From: Mucilaginibacter ginsenosidivorax
GTDB lineage: Bacteria; Bacteroidota; Bacteroidia; Sphingobacteriales; Sphingobacteriaceae
DNA length: 64,000 nucleotides
Assembly (NCBI RefSeq): GCF_007971525.1
Contig: NZ_CP042437.1
Location: 4,650,001-4,714,000 of the forward strand
Reading direction: 5' to 3'
The notes under the pieces were generated by a model that did not search any database, was not told the DNA's origin, and worked only from the letters and a program-made list of their open reading frames with translations. Shown piece after piece: positions 52,563 through 61,758 of this stretch (position 1 is its first letter; each line of letters starts with the position of its first letter). Both the position numbers and the translations under genes were made by a program.

Positions 52563-52886
52563 TTATGTAATGGTAAAACTGTGTATTGCTTGAAACAAGC
52601 TGGCAAACCTGTAAGCCATTTGCTCAAATAAATGCTCGTCTACGCTATATTTTATATGGCCTTTGTAGCCACCGGCTTTTATTATGCCCAATGTTCTTAG
52701 TTCGGCAATATGCTTATTGATGGTTTCATGATGAAACGGAATCTGGTAAAAGTTTTGTTTTGTAATGGCATTGCCATTATCAATTATGGTACGTATGATT
52801 GCTATACGTACAGGTAAGGCAAGTGCTTTGGCAAAATTGGCCAACTCGTTATCTGTATTTGAGAATTTTGAATCAGTAAATGGCAT
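52563..52886 (-). CDS. ArsR-like winged-helix transcription regulator
   Basis: This 107-residue protein has the HTH core of ArsR-type regulators: FAKALALPVRIAIIRTIID, then FHHETINKHIAELRTLGIIKAG and the wing KGHIKYSVDE. No Cys metal-sensing cluster of the ELCVC type is visible, so it is not a classical arsenic or metal sensor. No obvious target gene is adjacent; it is convergent with the Mpo1-like gene. Confidence 0.85.
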   Translation of the reverse strand: MPFTDSKFSNTDNELANFAKALALPVRIAIIRTIIDNGNAITKQNFYQIPFHHETINKHIAELRTLGIIKAGGYKGHIKYSVDEHLFEQMAYRFASLFQAIHSFTIT

Positions 52887-53037
52887 ATCAGATCAATGGA
52901 TGAAATTGAATTTTTACATGTGTTTTGATGATGGCTTAACACGCTGGTTTAATACCTTTTGGGTAAAACAAGGTTTAGCTGAGGGTGAAAAATCAGGGTA
53001 TGATTTTTTACCCTTGGTTGATAAACAAATGTTGCAA

Positions 53038-53418
53038 TCAAATTCGCCAGGATCGTAAAACGGAAAGGACTTTATTGGAGTATATCAGCCTGTTTGTAAA
53101 GCTTAAGTTTGTCAACCTGGCTTTATAACTCAGGTTAGTTATATTGCCGACGAATAAGCTTACCGAGGGAGCCGTTAACGATACATCGATATTCTTGCTT
53201 AAAATAACCCTTGGGCGTGATAAAAATGCCGGTGGTATTGATTTTGTATTTTTACTCCGGGATAATGTTGTGCTGATTTGTTTGGTTGTGCTGATACTAA
53301 CGCCCGGCAAATTATAATAGCCAGAAACGCGGTTAGCATTAGGACAACGGGTAACATACAGGCACGAAAAAATAAAGTACAGCCCGGCGACTAATGAAGA
53401 GAAAATCTTTGTGCCCAT
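53038..53418 (-). CDS. Hypothetical small exported protein (uncertain)
   Basis: From the ATG at 53418 the frame gives 126 residues (MGTKIFSSLVAGLYFIFSCL) with an AGGGC-like sequence upstream. A hydrophobic N-terminal segment with Cys resembles a signal or lipobox. The rest is rich in Ser, Thr and Asn. The frame extends to 53487 with weaker starts. No family is recognised, and it could be a spurious frame. Confidence 0.4.
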   Translation of the reverse strand: MGTKIFSSLVAGLYFIFSCLYVTRCPNANRVSGYYNLPGVSISTTKQISTTLSRSKNTKSIPPAFLSRPRVILSKNIDVSLTAPSVSLFVGNITNLSYKARLTNLSFTNRLIYSNKVLSVLRSWRI

Positions 53419-53861
53419 TTTAGCCCTGATCATAATTTGCCGGAAATGACTGTTTAAAAAATAAAGATACATAGCTAATATTAACAAGGTGTTAATTTTT
53501 GATTAGGATAGTATTGGCGTAAACCATTGGATTAATCATTTTTAATAATTATATCATGAAAAAGCGGTGCTACGAATATGAGCCTGCGGGCGAAATAACT
53601 TCCTGCTAATTATGCTTTGTATAGCGCATTATGCCGAGCTTTCGTATAGGTTAAATTGGTGCCAGCTCAGCGAAAACAACGTCTGTGTAAAATAAAGATT
53701 AAATTCCCGGTAGCAAATTGGTTGATAAGGCTGTATTCATCCAGATTTAATATAAAACATGGAATAGCTTAAAGTTACATTAAACAGGTGTTAATATAAT
53801 AATACAGTGTTAACATAGGGATAACATTGCGCGTGCACCTTTGTGTTCAAATAAAACACAA
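53419..53861. other. 443-bp spacer upstream of the TonB-dependent receptor
   Basis: Divergent spacer, AT-rich in its last 100 bp, presumably holding the receptor promoter. The phrase TAACATTGCGCGTGCACC lies about 30 bp before the start. I see no clear consensus promoter, hairpin or repeat. Confidence 0.5.
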
Positions 53862-56800
53862 ATGAAAAAGTTATACTTTATCCTTTTATCACTGCTCATT
53901 ATTGGGGTTGCTAATGTTGCCAGCGCGCAAATTACAACCTCGTTAGTAAGCGGGAAAGTTACCGACCAAAAAGGCGTTACATTGCCTGGAGTAACTATCA
54001 CCGTACTTAACACAAGTACCGGTACACGCTACGGCTCGCAAACCAATGCCGATGGCCGTTACACAATTGCCAACGTTAATCCGGGTGGCCCCTACACCAT
54101 TACTGCTTCTTTTATTGGCTTTAAAAAAGATGAAAGAACAGATATTACTTTAAGTTTAGGTACAACAACCTTAAACTTTGCCCTTGCCGATGAAACCACA
54201 ACGCTATCGGAAGTAAAAATTAAAGGTACTGCAGGCGGCACCAAAACAGGTGCAAGCACCCGCATTAACCAAAACCAAATTAAAAACCTGCCTTCAATTA
54301 ACCGTAGCCTGCAGGATTTAACAAGGTTAACACCACAAAGCAATAACAACTCTTTCCAGGGAACCAACTATCGTTACAACAACGTAACCCTTGATGGTGC
54401 CATTAATAACGATGCAATTGGTTTTAGCCCATCATTAGGTGGCCAAAACAATGCTTCGGGCCAGGTTGGTAGCAGTACCCGTACAAGCCCGGTATCTTTA
54501 GATGCTATCCAGGACGTTCAGGTATTGGTTGCTCCTTATGATATCAAAATTGGTAACGTATTAGGTGGTAGTATAAATGCGGTAACCCGTAGCGGTACAA
54601 ACGATTTTACCGGCGCAATTTATGGTTACGGCCGCGGTTCCTTTTTAGTAGGTCCCAACAATGCATCGGCCGCTGCCGGTGGCGATGGTTCAAAACTGCC
54701 AACAAGTTTCCATGATTACCAAACAGGTATCCGTTTAGGTTTCCCTATCATCAAAAATAAATTATTCTTCTTTACCAACGAAGAAATTGCCCGTCGCCAG
54801 GATCCGGTTATCCGCGGAGCCGATGCAAGCGGTTCAAGCCAGATCCTGAGCCTGCAGGATGCTCAAAACCTTACCACTGCTTTCAAAAGCTTTACAGGTG
54901 GTTTAAGCCCAGGTACTTATCAAAATACTTCAATTTATTCAAAATCGAACAAATTTTTTAACCGTTTAGATTGGAATATCAACGATAACAACCAGTTAAC
55001 TATCCGTAATAATACCATTTCATCTACGGCTACCAACCTGGAGCGCGATCAGCAAAACTTCCGTTTTGGCGGTATTGACTATGTATCTCATAACAACTCA
55101 ACTTCAACCGTTGCCGAGTTAAAATCAAGGTTTTCAAACAGCGCCAGCAATAGCCTGGTTATTGGTTACTCAAATGTACACGATTACCGCGATCCTACTT
55201 CAGATCCATCGTTGCCGCAAATAGAAATAACAGGCCGCACCCCAGGTACTACCATATTTATGGGTACCGACCGCGAGGCAGCCATATTTGATATGCACCA
55301 AAAAACTGCTGAGTTTACCGATAACTTTACCTTAACCAAAGGCAGGCACACATTTACATTTGGTACACACAACGAGTTTTATAACATCACTTATAACTTT
55401 GTTAACTCATGGAACGGCCGCGTTGCTTACAGCAGCATCGAGAACTTTATTAACAACGTTCCGTCACGTGTTCGTGCTAACTTTAACTATACCAACAACA
55501 GCCGCGACTATATATTGGCTAATCCATCTGCTAAATTTAATGTTGACCTGTTAAGCTTATATGGGCAGGATGAAATTCAGGTTACAGATAACTTTAAACT
55601 GACCGCCGCTTTACGTTTTGATTATGCAGGCATACCTAACAAACAGCCACTAAGCAGCAAAACAACAGGTGCTGCCAGTGACTTGAACTACGGTAATACC
55701 TTTACTTATACCAAGCCCCGCGATATCAAACAAAATTATTTGAACAACGTTGAAATAAACCCACGTGTGTCGTTCAACTATGATGTAAATGGCGATCAAA
55801 GCCTGATTATACGCGGTGGTAGCGGGTTCTTTACAGGCCGTGTACCGTTTGCATGGTTTGGTTATGCGTTTTATAACAACGGCGCAACATATGGCGCTTA
55901 TGATAGCAAAGCGGCTCAAAAGGCTGGCACAAACCCGGTTTCTACTTCGCCAAATGGCCGTTTAGATTATGTTAACGCGCAGGGCTTTAATACTGCATCT
56001 ACCGGTGCAACCCAGGTAGATTTAATTGATAATAAATTTAAAATGCCGCAGGTTTGGAGAAGCAGCTTAGCTTTTGACTATACAACCGACGACCAGTGGA
56101 AATTTACTTTGGAAGGTATTTATACCAAAACCATCCATGACCTGAAATTTCAACAGGTAAATACCAAGGATAGCGTAACTTATTATACTTACGATACCCA
56201 AAAACAACAACCAATATTTGTTAACCAGAAAGTTAGCTCATCATTCACCAATGCTTATGAGTTATCAAACACAAGCCTTGGCTACCGTTATAGCATCACA
56301 GCACAGGTAGGTAAAACCTTTCCGTTTGGCTTAAGCGGTAATGTTGCCTATACTTATGGTCATTCAAAAGATGTTACCAATGGTATCCGTAACTCAATGG
56401 AGTCAAACTGGCAGTTAAACCAGGCTTTAAATCCTAACAACCCGGGTTTAGCCAATTCAAACTTTGATATCCGTCACCGTATCGTATCAAACCTTAACTT
56501 AAGGCACGATTGGGATGCTGCTAAAAACTATACTGCAAACTTTACCTTCTTCTTTAGCGCACAATCTGGTAACCCTTACACTTACGGTTTTTACCCAAGC
56601 GCTATCGACGGAACCGGCCAACAGGTTAGTTTAGCTTATATCCCTAAACAAGGCGAAACTGTTAACTTCTTTACTGATATAGTAGGTGGCAAAACTGCTG
56701 CCGAGCAAGCTGCTGCGTTTGATGCCTTCATCGACAAAAACAGCTACCTGTCATCACGTCGTGGTAACTTTACCCAACGTAATGCAGCTTTCACGCCATG

Positions 56801-57113
56801 GAATAATCAATTAGATTTCCGTTTTTCGCAAGACTTTAAATTTGGTGGCAAACACAAACAGGTTATTACTTTTACCTACGATATTGTTAACCTTACCAAC
56901 TTGCTTAACAAAAAATGGGGTCAGTATTATTTCTCGGCCAATACCTTCAACTCAACATCAAGCATTGGTTTAACTCCAAAAACTACACCATCGTTTGCTA
57001 ATGCAGCAACAACCTATCCTAAATATACATTCCAGGATCCTGGATTGCCTTATTCGGTTGATTTGTTTGCTTCACGCTGGCAAATGCAGTTTGGTATCCG
57101 TTACGGATTTTAA
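53862..57113 (+). CDS. TonB-dependent receptor, carboxypeptidase-regulatory-like N-terminus (Oar-like)
   Basis: From the ATG at 53862 the protein has 1083 residues; a TTG 21 bp upstream is less likely. Signal peptide: MKKLYFILLSLLIIGVANVA, then SAQ. A carboxypeptidase-like beta-sandwich (VSGKVTDQKGVTLPGVTITV, SFIGFKKDERTDITLSLG) covers residues ~32-120. The plug follows (INQNQIKNLPSINRSLQDL, YRYNNVTLDGA, PVSLDAIQDVQVLVAPYDI). The 22-strand barrel ends in aromatic GIRYGF. No SusD-like lipoprotein follows, so it is an Oar-type receptor and not a polysaccharide SusC. Substrate unknown. It is closed by a strong terminator. Confidence 0.93.
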   Translation: MKKLYFILLSLLIIGVANVASAQITTSLVSGKVTDQKGVTLPGVTITVLNTSTGTRYGSQTNADGRYTIANVNPGGPYTITASFIGFKKDERTDITLSLGTTTLNFALADETTTLSEVKIKGTAGGTKTGASTRINQNQIKNLPSINRSLQDLTRLTPQSNNNSFQGTNYRYNNVTLDGAINNDAIGFSPSLGGQNNASGQVGSSTRTSPVSLDAIQDVQVLVAPYDIKIGNVLGGSINAVTRSGTNDFTGAIYGYGRGSFLVGPNNASAAAGGDGSKLPTSFHDYQTGIRLGFPIIKNKLFFFTNEEIARRQDPVIRGADASGSSQILSLQDAQNLTTAFKSFTGGLSPGTYQNTSIYSKSNKFFNRLDWNINDNNQLTIRNNTISSTATNLERDQQNFRFGGIDYVSHNNSTSTVAELKSRFSNSASNSLVIGYSNVHDYRDPTSDPSLPQIEITGRTPGTTIFMGTDREAAIFDMHQKTAEFTDNFTLTKGRHTFTFGTHNEFYNITYNFVNSWNGRVAYSSIENFINNVPSRVRANFNYTNNSRDYILANPSAKFNVDLLSLYGQDEIQVTDNFKLTAALRFDYAGIPNKQPLSSKTTGAASDLNYGNTFTYTKPRDIKQNYLNNVEINPRVSFNYDVNGDQSLIIRGGSGFFTGRVPFAWFGYAFYNNGATYGAYDSKAAQKAGTNPVSTSPNGRLDYVNAQGFNTASTGATQVDLIDNKFKMPQVWRSSLAFDYTTDDQWKFTLEGIYTKTIHDLKFQQVNTKDSVTYYTYDTQKQQPIFVNQKVSSSFTNAYELSNTSLGYRYSITAQVGKTFPFGLSGNVAYTYGHSKDVTNGIRNSMESNWQLNQALNPNNPGLANSNFDIRHRIVSNLNLRHDWDAAKNYTANFTFFFSAQSGNPYTYGFYPSAIDGTGQQVSLAYIPKQGETVNFFTDIVGGKTAAEQAAAFDAFIDKNSYLSSRRGNFTQRNAAFTPWNNQLDFRFSQDFKFGGKHKQVITFTYDIVNLTNLLNKKWGQYYFSANTFNSTSSIGLTPKTTPSFANAATTYPKYTFQDPGLPYSVDLFASRWQMQFGIRYGF

Positions 57114-57137
57114 TAACCAAACAACATAGTTAATATT

Positions 57138-57175
57138 AAAACGTCCCTGCCGGTTTATCCGGCAGGGACGTTTTT
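57138..57175 (+). terminator. Strong intrinsic terminator of the TonB-dependent receptor
   Basis: AAAACGTCCCTGCCGG (57138-57153) pairs perfectly with CCGGCAGGGACGTTTT (57159-57174) around TTTAT, followed by T. Confidence 0.92.
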
Positions 57176-57254
57176 CGTTTTACTGAAATTTGCCGGCATA
57201 TTTTTTAACCACCAAAATTATTTATATTTTCGGCCCGAAACCTTATTACAACAT

Positions 57255-57938
57255 ATGTATTTAAACTATCGCCGTTATTATCGGTTCTGCAAAACTATTC
57301 CCTGCTTTTCAAAACTGCTGTTTTTATTTTTCATCCTTAATTCATTTACTGCAAAAGCCCAATTCTCATACGGCGAAAGTTCGCAGAAATTTGGCGTAGG
57401 CATTAATGCCGATTATGACATGCCCGCGGGCAGCCTCAAGTATACTTATAAGGCCGCCCCTGCATACGGAGCAAGCTTTTATATTTTTAATGAAAACTGG
57501 ACTGCCAATGTAAGCGCCGGTTATCGTGTTTATAAGCCTAAACAGGATGTTTTTTATTATGCCGTGGGCGACAACGATTACGGAACTGCTACTTATGGCA
57601 ACTTCAGGAGCTATATGCTTTATTTGGGTGGCGCCTATAACTTTAACATAAGCGATGGATTCCGGCTTTTTGCCGGCGTAAATTTAGGGGCTTATGAAAC
57701 TAAGTTTTTCTCGCACTCAGTTGATGCCACTGCCGATAGGACTGAAGATATTAACGAACAGGAACTTTACGGAGCCCCCAAGGCGGGTATAAACCTCAGT
57801 TTTGGCGAAAACCTGCAGCTTAATATCCAGGGCTCATACAATTTTTTTGCTACTACAGGGCAAACATACTATAACACGCGTACCGGCACGCTATATAAAT
57901 CCATATCAACCGGCGCAGGCTTAATTTATAAATTTTAA
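57255..57938 (+). CDS. Outer-membrane beta-barrel-like protein, unknown
   Basis: This 227-residue protein has a basic N-terminus (MYLNYRRYYRFCKTIPCF) and a signal peptide ending NSFTAKAQ. The mature part shows alternating strand-like repeats (KFGVGINADYDMPAG, WTANVSAGYRVYKP, GFRLFAGVNLGAYETKF, LQLNIQGSYNFF) and ends in Phe (GAGLIYKF), the usual mark of an outer-membrane barrel. It overlaps the following lipoprotein gene by one base, so both are translated together. Confidence 0.7.
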   Translation: MYLNYRRYYRFCKTIPCFSKLLFLFFILNSFTAKAQFSYGESSQKFGVGINADYDMPAGSLKYTYKAAPAYGASFYIFNENWTANVSAGYRVYKPKQDVFYYAVGDNDYGTATYGNFRSYMLYLGGAYNFNISDGFRLFAGVNLGAYETKFFSHSVDATADRTEDINEQELYGAPKAGINLSFGENLQLNIQGSYNFFATTGQTYYNTRTGTLYKSISTGAGLIYKF

Positions 57939-58855
57939 TGATGAAAAATATTTACCTGATTTTTATGGCGTTGCTGATTACATCCGTTACCGCCTGCCAA
58001 AAAGATGTTAACCCATATATTACCAAAGCACAGGTTGATAAAATTGATAGTATAAGGCACCCGGCTATAAAAAATGTTGCGTTTATTTACAATAATGAAG
58101 TTTACTTTGTAGCTGATTTTGCAGGTAAACCACAGAAAATCACCAACAACGGATCGACTAAGAAGTTTATCAGGATGTCGCACGACCACACCAAATTTGC
58201 TTACAAAAACGCAGCGGGATCTATTGATATAGTTGATAAAACGGGTAACCTGCTGGTTTCGCTAAAGCAATATAATGATATCCGCAATTTTGACTGGAGT
58301 GCCGATGATAAAACTCTTTACATTATTAATAGCGATAAGGTAGCATTTTACGGGCCAGCCATGAAAGTACCCGCGATAATTTATTTTACCGGCTATTACG
58401 ATTTTATATCAGCTGCTGTATCAAAAAACGGCGACCTGGCGTACCTGCTGCGCAAATATAACTTTGATGCCCTTGATCAGTACGAAATGGTGATAAGAAA
58501 GGCAAGCGGTGGCGATCCTGTTTTTTACAGGGCCGAAGAGTCGGGCTTACCGCCGATGGCTACCATTAATTTTGCTGCTAACGGCCTGGATATGGTACTT
58601 GGTTTCGAAGGCCCGGGCGATGATGTGTCGAACGTTTACCTGTTTGATAATATGGCCCAGTATCCAACTTATAAATTAGGTTTTAATGCCATAAGTACAC
58701 CTGCCTACCAAAGCAATATTAAATATATGCTTGGCGCTTTTGATGATGATGCCGGAAATCATTTAATAAGCGCGGTTTATTTGGATACAGATATTAAGGA
58801 TAACAACAAAACCTTTGCCGGATATGCAGGCGTAAAATACCTGGATTGGAAATAG
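57938..58855 (+). CDS. Lipoprotein with TolB/WD-like propeller repeats, unknown
   Basis: This 305-residue protein has a lipobox LITSVTAC followed by QK (Cys20). The body reads as repeated beta units (NVAFIYNNEVYFVADFAGKPQKI, KFAYKNAAGSIDIVDKTGN, NFDWSADDKTLYIINSDK) like a six- or seven-bladed propeller. The ATG overlaps the preceding stop by one base. The last 16 codons lie in a 113-bp tandem duplication that also includes the following terminator. No enzyme signature is seen. Confidence 0.7.
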   Translation: MMKNIYLIFMALLITSVTACQKDVNPYITKAQVDKIDSIRHPAIKNVAFIYNNEVYFVADFAGKPQKITNNGSTKKFIRMSHDHTKFAYKNAAGSIDIVDKTGNLLVSLKQYNDIRNFDWSADDKTLYIINSDKVAFYGPAMKVPAIIYFTGYYDFISAAVSKNGDLAYLLRKYNFDALDQYEMVIRKASGGDPVFYRAEESGLPPMATINFAANGLDMVLGFEGPGDDVSNVYLFDNMAQYPTYKLGFNAISTPAYQSNIKYMLGAFDDDAGNHLISAVYLDTDIKDNNKTFAGYAGVKYLDWK

Positions 58856-59031
58856 TAACTAAGCCTTAAGTTCTAAGTCAGAAGTCATAAGTTGATTTTT
58901 TTGACTTAGAACTTAAGAACAAAACCTTTGCCGGATATGCCGGCGTAAAATACCTGGATTGGAAATAGTAACTAAGCCTTAAGTACTAAGCCCGAAGTCT
59001 TAAGTTGATTTTTTTTGACTTAGAACTTAAG
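58805..59031. repeat. 113-bp tandem duplication covering a gene end and its hairpin
   Basis: Unit 1 (58805-58917) and unit 2 (58918-59031) are alike at all but about six positions. Both begin AACAAAACCTTTGCCGG, contain the last codons and stop of the lipoprotein gene, and end in TGACTTAGAACTTAAG. Unit 1 contains a perfect 16-bp inverted repeat (58865-58880 with 58902-58917). Confidence 0.9.
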
Positions 59032-59048
59032 ACTTCGGACTTAGTACT
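58982..59048. terminator. Palindrome in second unit, between convergent genes
   Basis: AGTACTAAGCCCGAAGTCTT continues to AAGT at 59005; it pairs with ACTTAAGACTTCGGACTTAG continuing to TACT (59025-59048), 24 bp with one wobble. The loop contains eight T. It lies 12 bp from the end of the minus-strand acyltransferase gene, so it may terminate both directions. The words CTTAAGTCCTAAGTC recur upstream of 37611. Confidence 0.8.
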
Positions 59049-59060
59049 GCTGACTTAACA

Positions 59061-60815
59061 CTATAAATTTTTACCCAGTTTTTCCAATATATCCTGTGGT
59101 ACCTGCTCCAGGTCCAACACCAGGAAACCGTCAAGGCAATCGGCAAATTTAGGGTCGATGTTAAAGCTGATGATCTTGGCATTAAGCGCGATGTACTGGC
59201 GTAGCAATACCGGCACTTTCATATTGCGCGTTTCCACTTCCGATATCAGGTTATCAAGTCCCTTAAAGCTGTCTTCGCCTGCCATCAGCAAGTCAGTGTC
59301 TATGCTCGAAAAATCAACCTTAAATTTTTTGCGCGGCTTTACATATTGCGCAAGCTCATGATCAAAATGGTTACGGTTAATATAGTCGACAATGAGCGAT
59401 TTGGAGAATTTAGAAAATGAATTACTGATGCTTACCGGCCCAATTAAATAGCGGTATCTTGGGTTATCAATCAGGAATTTGAGGATGCCTTTCCAAAGTA
59501 AAAACAGCGGTAAAGGTTTAGTTTGATATTCCTTGCGGATCCACGAACGGCCAAGCTCTAAACTTTTACGCAGTACCGGTGTAAACTGGGCTTTTAACTT
59601 AAATAATTCGTTAAGGTAAAAACCTGTTTTGCCTACGCTATAAAATATTTCATCGCCCAAACCAATACGGTAAGCGCCAACTATAAGCTTGGCCTCAAAA
59701 TCCCATATAAACAGGTGATTGTAATAAATGTCGTATTCATCAAGGTCGATAGCCTTGTTACTGCCTTCGCCAATTTCGCGAAAGGTTATTTCACGCAAGC
59801 GGCCAATCTCGCGGATAACATTCGGAATCACCGAAGTGGGTACTATAAATACTTCGTAGTTCTTTTCTATCCATATCCTATAGTTATCGCGCAGCGGGGC
59901 AACCTCTTTTTCAAGTATATCCACACTTATTTCGGGCACGATATCCTTTGGCTGCCGTTTTATTTTGAAAAGGTTACGCGGACTAAAAATCTTCTTTTCC
60001 TCTTCAAGCCCGGTGCCTAAAGCGTAGGTACGGGCACGTAAAAAATTAAGCAGTTTGGCGCTATTGTTATAATCGGGCACATCCAATACATTAATGGGTT
60101 TGCCTATGCGTAGTTTAATGGTATGGCCGTGTTTGTTAAATAACTCCGAGGGTAGTTTAGCCGTGCGCAGGGCCGGGTGTATCATACTAAGCAGGTTAAA
60201 CAATAAGCCGTTGTTGCCATGGAAGTAGATTGGGATAACAGGCACTTTTGCCTTCGCGATAATTTTACCTACCACAGGGTGCCATAGGCGATCGGTTACC
60301 TGTTGTTGCTCTACTTTAAAGGTAGATACCTCGCCCGCCGGGAATATGCCTATCGGCGTTCCATTGTTTAACAACTCCAGGGTGTTTTTTAGGCCGCTGA
60401 TGCTTGATGAGTGTTCAACATTTTCAAACGGGTTTACGGCGATAAAAAAATCGCTCAGGTTTGGGATCTTTTTAAGCAGGAAGTTGGCCATTAGTTTGGC
60501 GTCGGGCCTTACTGTTAATAACATCTTTAACAACACCAGGCCCTCGATACCACCGTATGGGTGATTGGCTATGGCAATAAAGCTGCCTGTTTTGGGAATG
60601 TGCCTCAGGTCGCGCTCATCAAAGTCTATATCGATGCCGCATCCTGCCAATATAGCATCAATAAACTCAATGCCTTGTTTGGGCTGCGCCTGGGCAAACA
60701 GTTCATTAACCTGGTTAATTTTCATTATTTCCATCAATAAAGCGGCCAGGCCAGGCATTTTCAGCTTATCCAGTTTAGTGGCTTTGGCAAACTCTTCGGT
60801 GGTTATTACTTTCAT
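59061..60815 (-). CDS. Bifunctional acyltransferase, OlsF-like (ornithine lipid synthesis candidate)
   Basis: This 584-residue protein combines an N-terminal lysophospholipid-type acyltransferase (motif IANHPYGGIEGL, PIGIFPAGEVSTF, KVPVIPIYFHG) with a C-terminal GNAT-like N-acyltransferase/hemolysin domain (RLREITFREIGEGSNKAIDLDEYDIYYNHLFIWDF, ELGRSWIRKEYQTKPLPLFLLWKGI, RYLIGPVSISNSF). This order matches OlsF of Flavobacterium and Serratia, in which one protein makes ornithine lipid from ornithine and two acyl groups. The identity is from domain order and motifs. It stands alone between a palindrome and the ComEA-like gene. Confidence 0.72.
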   Translation of the reverse strand: MKVITTEEFAKATKLDKLKMPGLAALLMEIMKINQVNELFAQAQPKQGIEFIDAILAGCGIDIDFDERDLRHIPKTGSFIAIANHPYGGIEGLVLLKMLLTVRPDAKLMANFLLKKIPNLSDFFIAVNPFENVEHSSSISGLKNTLELLNNGTPIGIFPAGEVSTFKVEQQQVTDRLWHPVVGKIIAKAKVPVIPIYFHGNNGLLFNLLSMIHPALRTAKLPSELFNKHGHTIKLRIGKPINVLDVPDYNNSAKLLNFLRARTYALGTGLEEEKKIFSPRNLFKIKRQPKDIVPEISVDILEKEVAPLRDNYRIWIEKNYEVFIVPTSVIPNVIREIGRLREITFREIGEGSNKAIDLDEYDIYYNHLFIWDFEAKLIVGAYRIGLGDEIFYSVGKTGFYLNELFKLKAQFTPVLRKSLELGRSWIRKEYQTKPLPLFLLWKGILKFLIDNPRYRYLIGPVSISNSFSKFSKSLIVDYINRNHFDHELAQYVKPRKKFKVDFSSIDTDLLMAGEDSFKGLDNLISEVETRNMKVPVLLRQYIALNAKIISFNIDPKFADCLDGFLVLDLEQVPQDILEKLGKNL

Positions 60816-60891
60816 TTTTAATAACTGTGTATTTTGTTAACAAATAAATATCTTGAAATTTTATTAATTTAACACCTGATAATTCATATAA

Positions 60892-61758
60892 ATGAAGGAT
60901 GGCATTAAAAGCTACCTGTCCATAACTAAAAAGGAATGGAACGGGATGGCAGTACTCGTTATTATTATTGCATTGATTTTAGCAGCGCCCTTTGTTTATC
61001 AGGCAAGCCGCAAAGATAATACAATAAATTTTAAAGAGTTTGATAAAGCCGCTGCTATGCTAAGCAAAACTGACAGTACAGGCTCGGCATCAAACGGCCC
61101 GAAAAGTGGTGGTAAGGAACTGAAAATTAAGCTATTTGCGTTTAATCCCAACAATTTACCCGAAGCCGATTGGGAAAGGCTGGGGCTAAGCGCAGATCAG
61201 GTTAAAGTCATAAAAAACTATGAGGCCAAAGGCGGCCGGTTTTATGCTAAAGCCGATGTTAAAAAGATATACACTATAACCGGTGCCGATTACCAACGGC
61301 TGGAGCCCTACATAAACCTGCCTGCCGCCGATAATTATACTAAGAAAGCTGCGCCGGGCGAAATTATAGAAATAAACGGCGCTGATTCTGCAAAGCTGAC
61401 GATGATCAGGGGCATTGGGCCTTCATTTGCCAGGCGGATTATTAGGTACCGGGACAGGCTTGGCGGTTTTTACAGCAAGGAACAGCTGAAAGAAGTTTTT
61501 GGAGTGGACGATAGTAAGTACGCCGAAATTAAAAATGGCATTGCTGTAAACGGAAGCCATATTACCAAACTCAATGTTAATAACGCCACCTTCGACCAGT
61601 TGCGGCGCTTCCCATACTTAAGCTTTAAGCAGATAAATGCGATAATAGAATACCACAACCAGCACGGCGACTATGAATCGACAGCCGATATGAAAAATAT
61701 TGCCATACTTGATGACGGAATTTTGCGTAAAATTGGGCCTTATTTAGTTTTTAAATGA
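60892..61758 (+). CDS. ComEA-like helix-hairpin-helix protein, membrane-anchored
   Basis: This 288-residue protein has one N-terminal membrane helix (about residues 20-36: AVLVIIIALILAAPFVY) and then three helix-hairpin-helix units: EADWERLGLSADQVKVIKNYEAKGG, LTMIRGIGPSFARRIIRYRDRLGGF and FDQLRRFPYLSFKQINAIIEYHNQHG. These non-specific DNA-binding modules are as in ComEA, which helps bind DNA at the cell surface during uptake. The lack of other competence genes nearby leaves the role open. It overlaps apt by four bases. Confidence 0.82.
   Translation: MKDGIKSYLSITKKEWNGMAVLVIIIALILAAPFVYQASRKDNTINFKEFDKAAAMLSKTDSTGSASNGPKSGGKELKIKLFAFNPNNLPEADWERLGLSADQVKVIKNYEAKGGRFYAKADVKKIYTITGADYQRLEPYINLPAADNYTKKAAPGEIIEINGADSAKLTMIRGIGPSFARRIIRYRDRLGGFYSKEQLKEVFGVDDSKYAEIKNGIAVNGSHITKLNVNNATFDQLRRFPYLSFKQINAIIEYHNQHGDYESTADMKNIAILDDGILRKIGPYLVFK

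Noticed and set aside
52765..53058. 97-codon open frame on the plus strand over the ArsR-like gene
   Set aside because: It overlaps the start of a convincing winged-helix gene on the minus strand and shows no recognisable domain.
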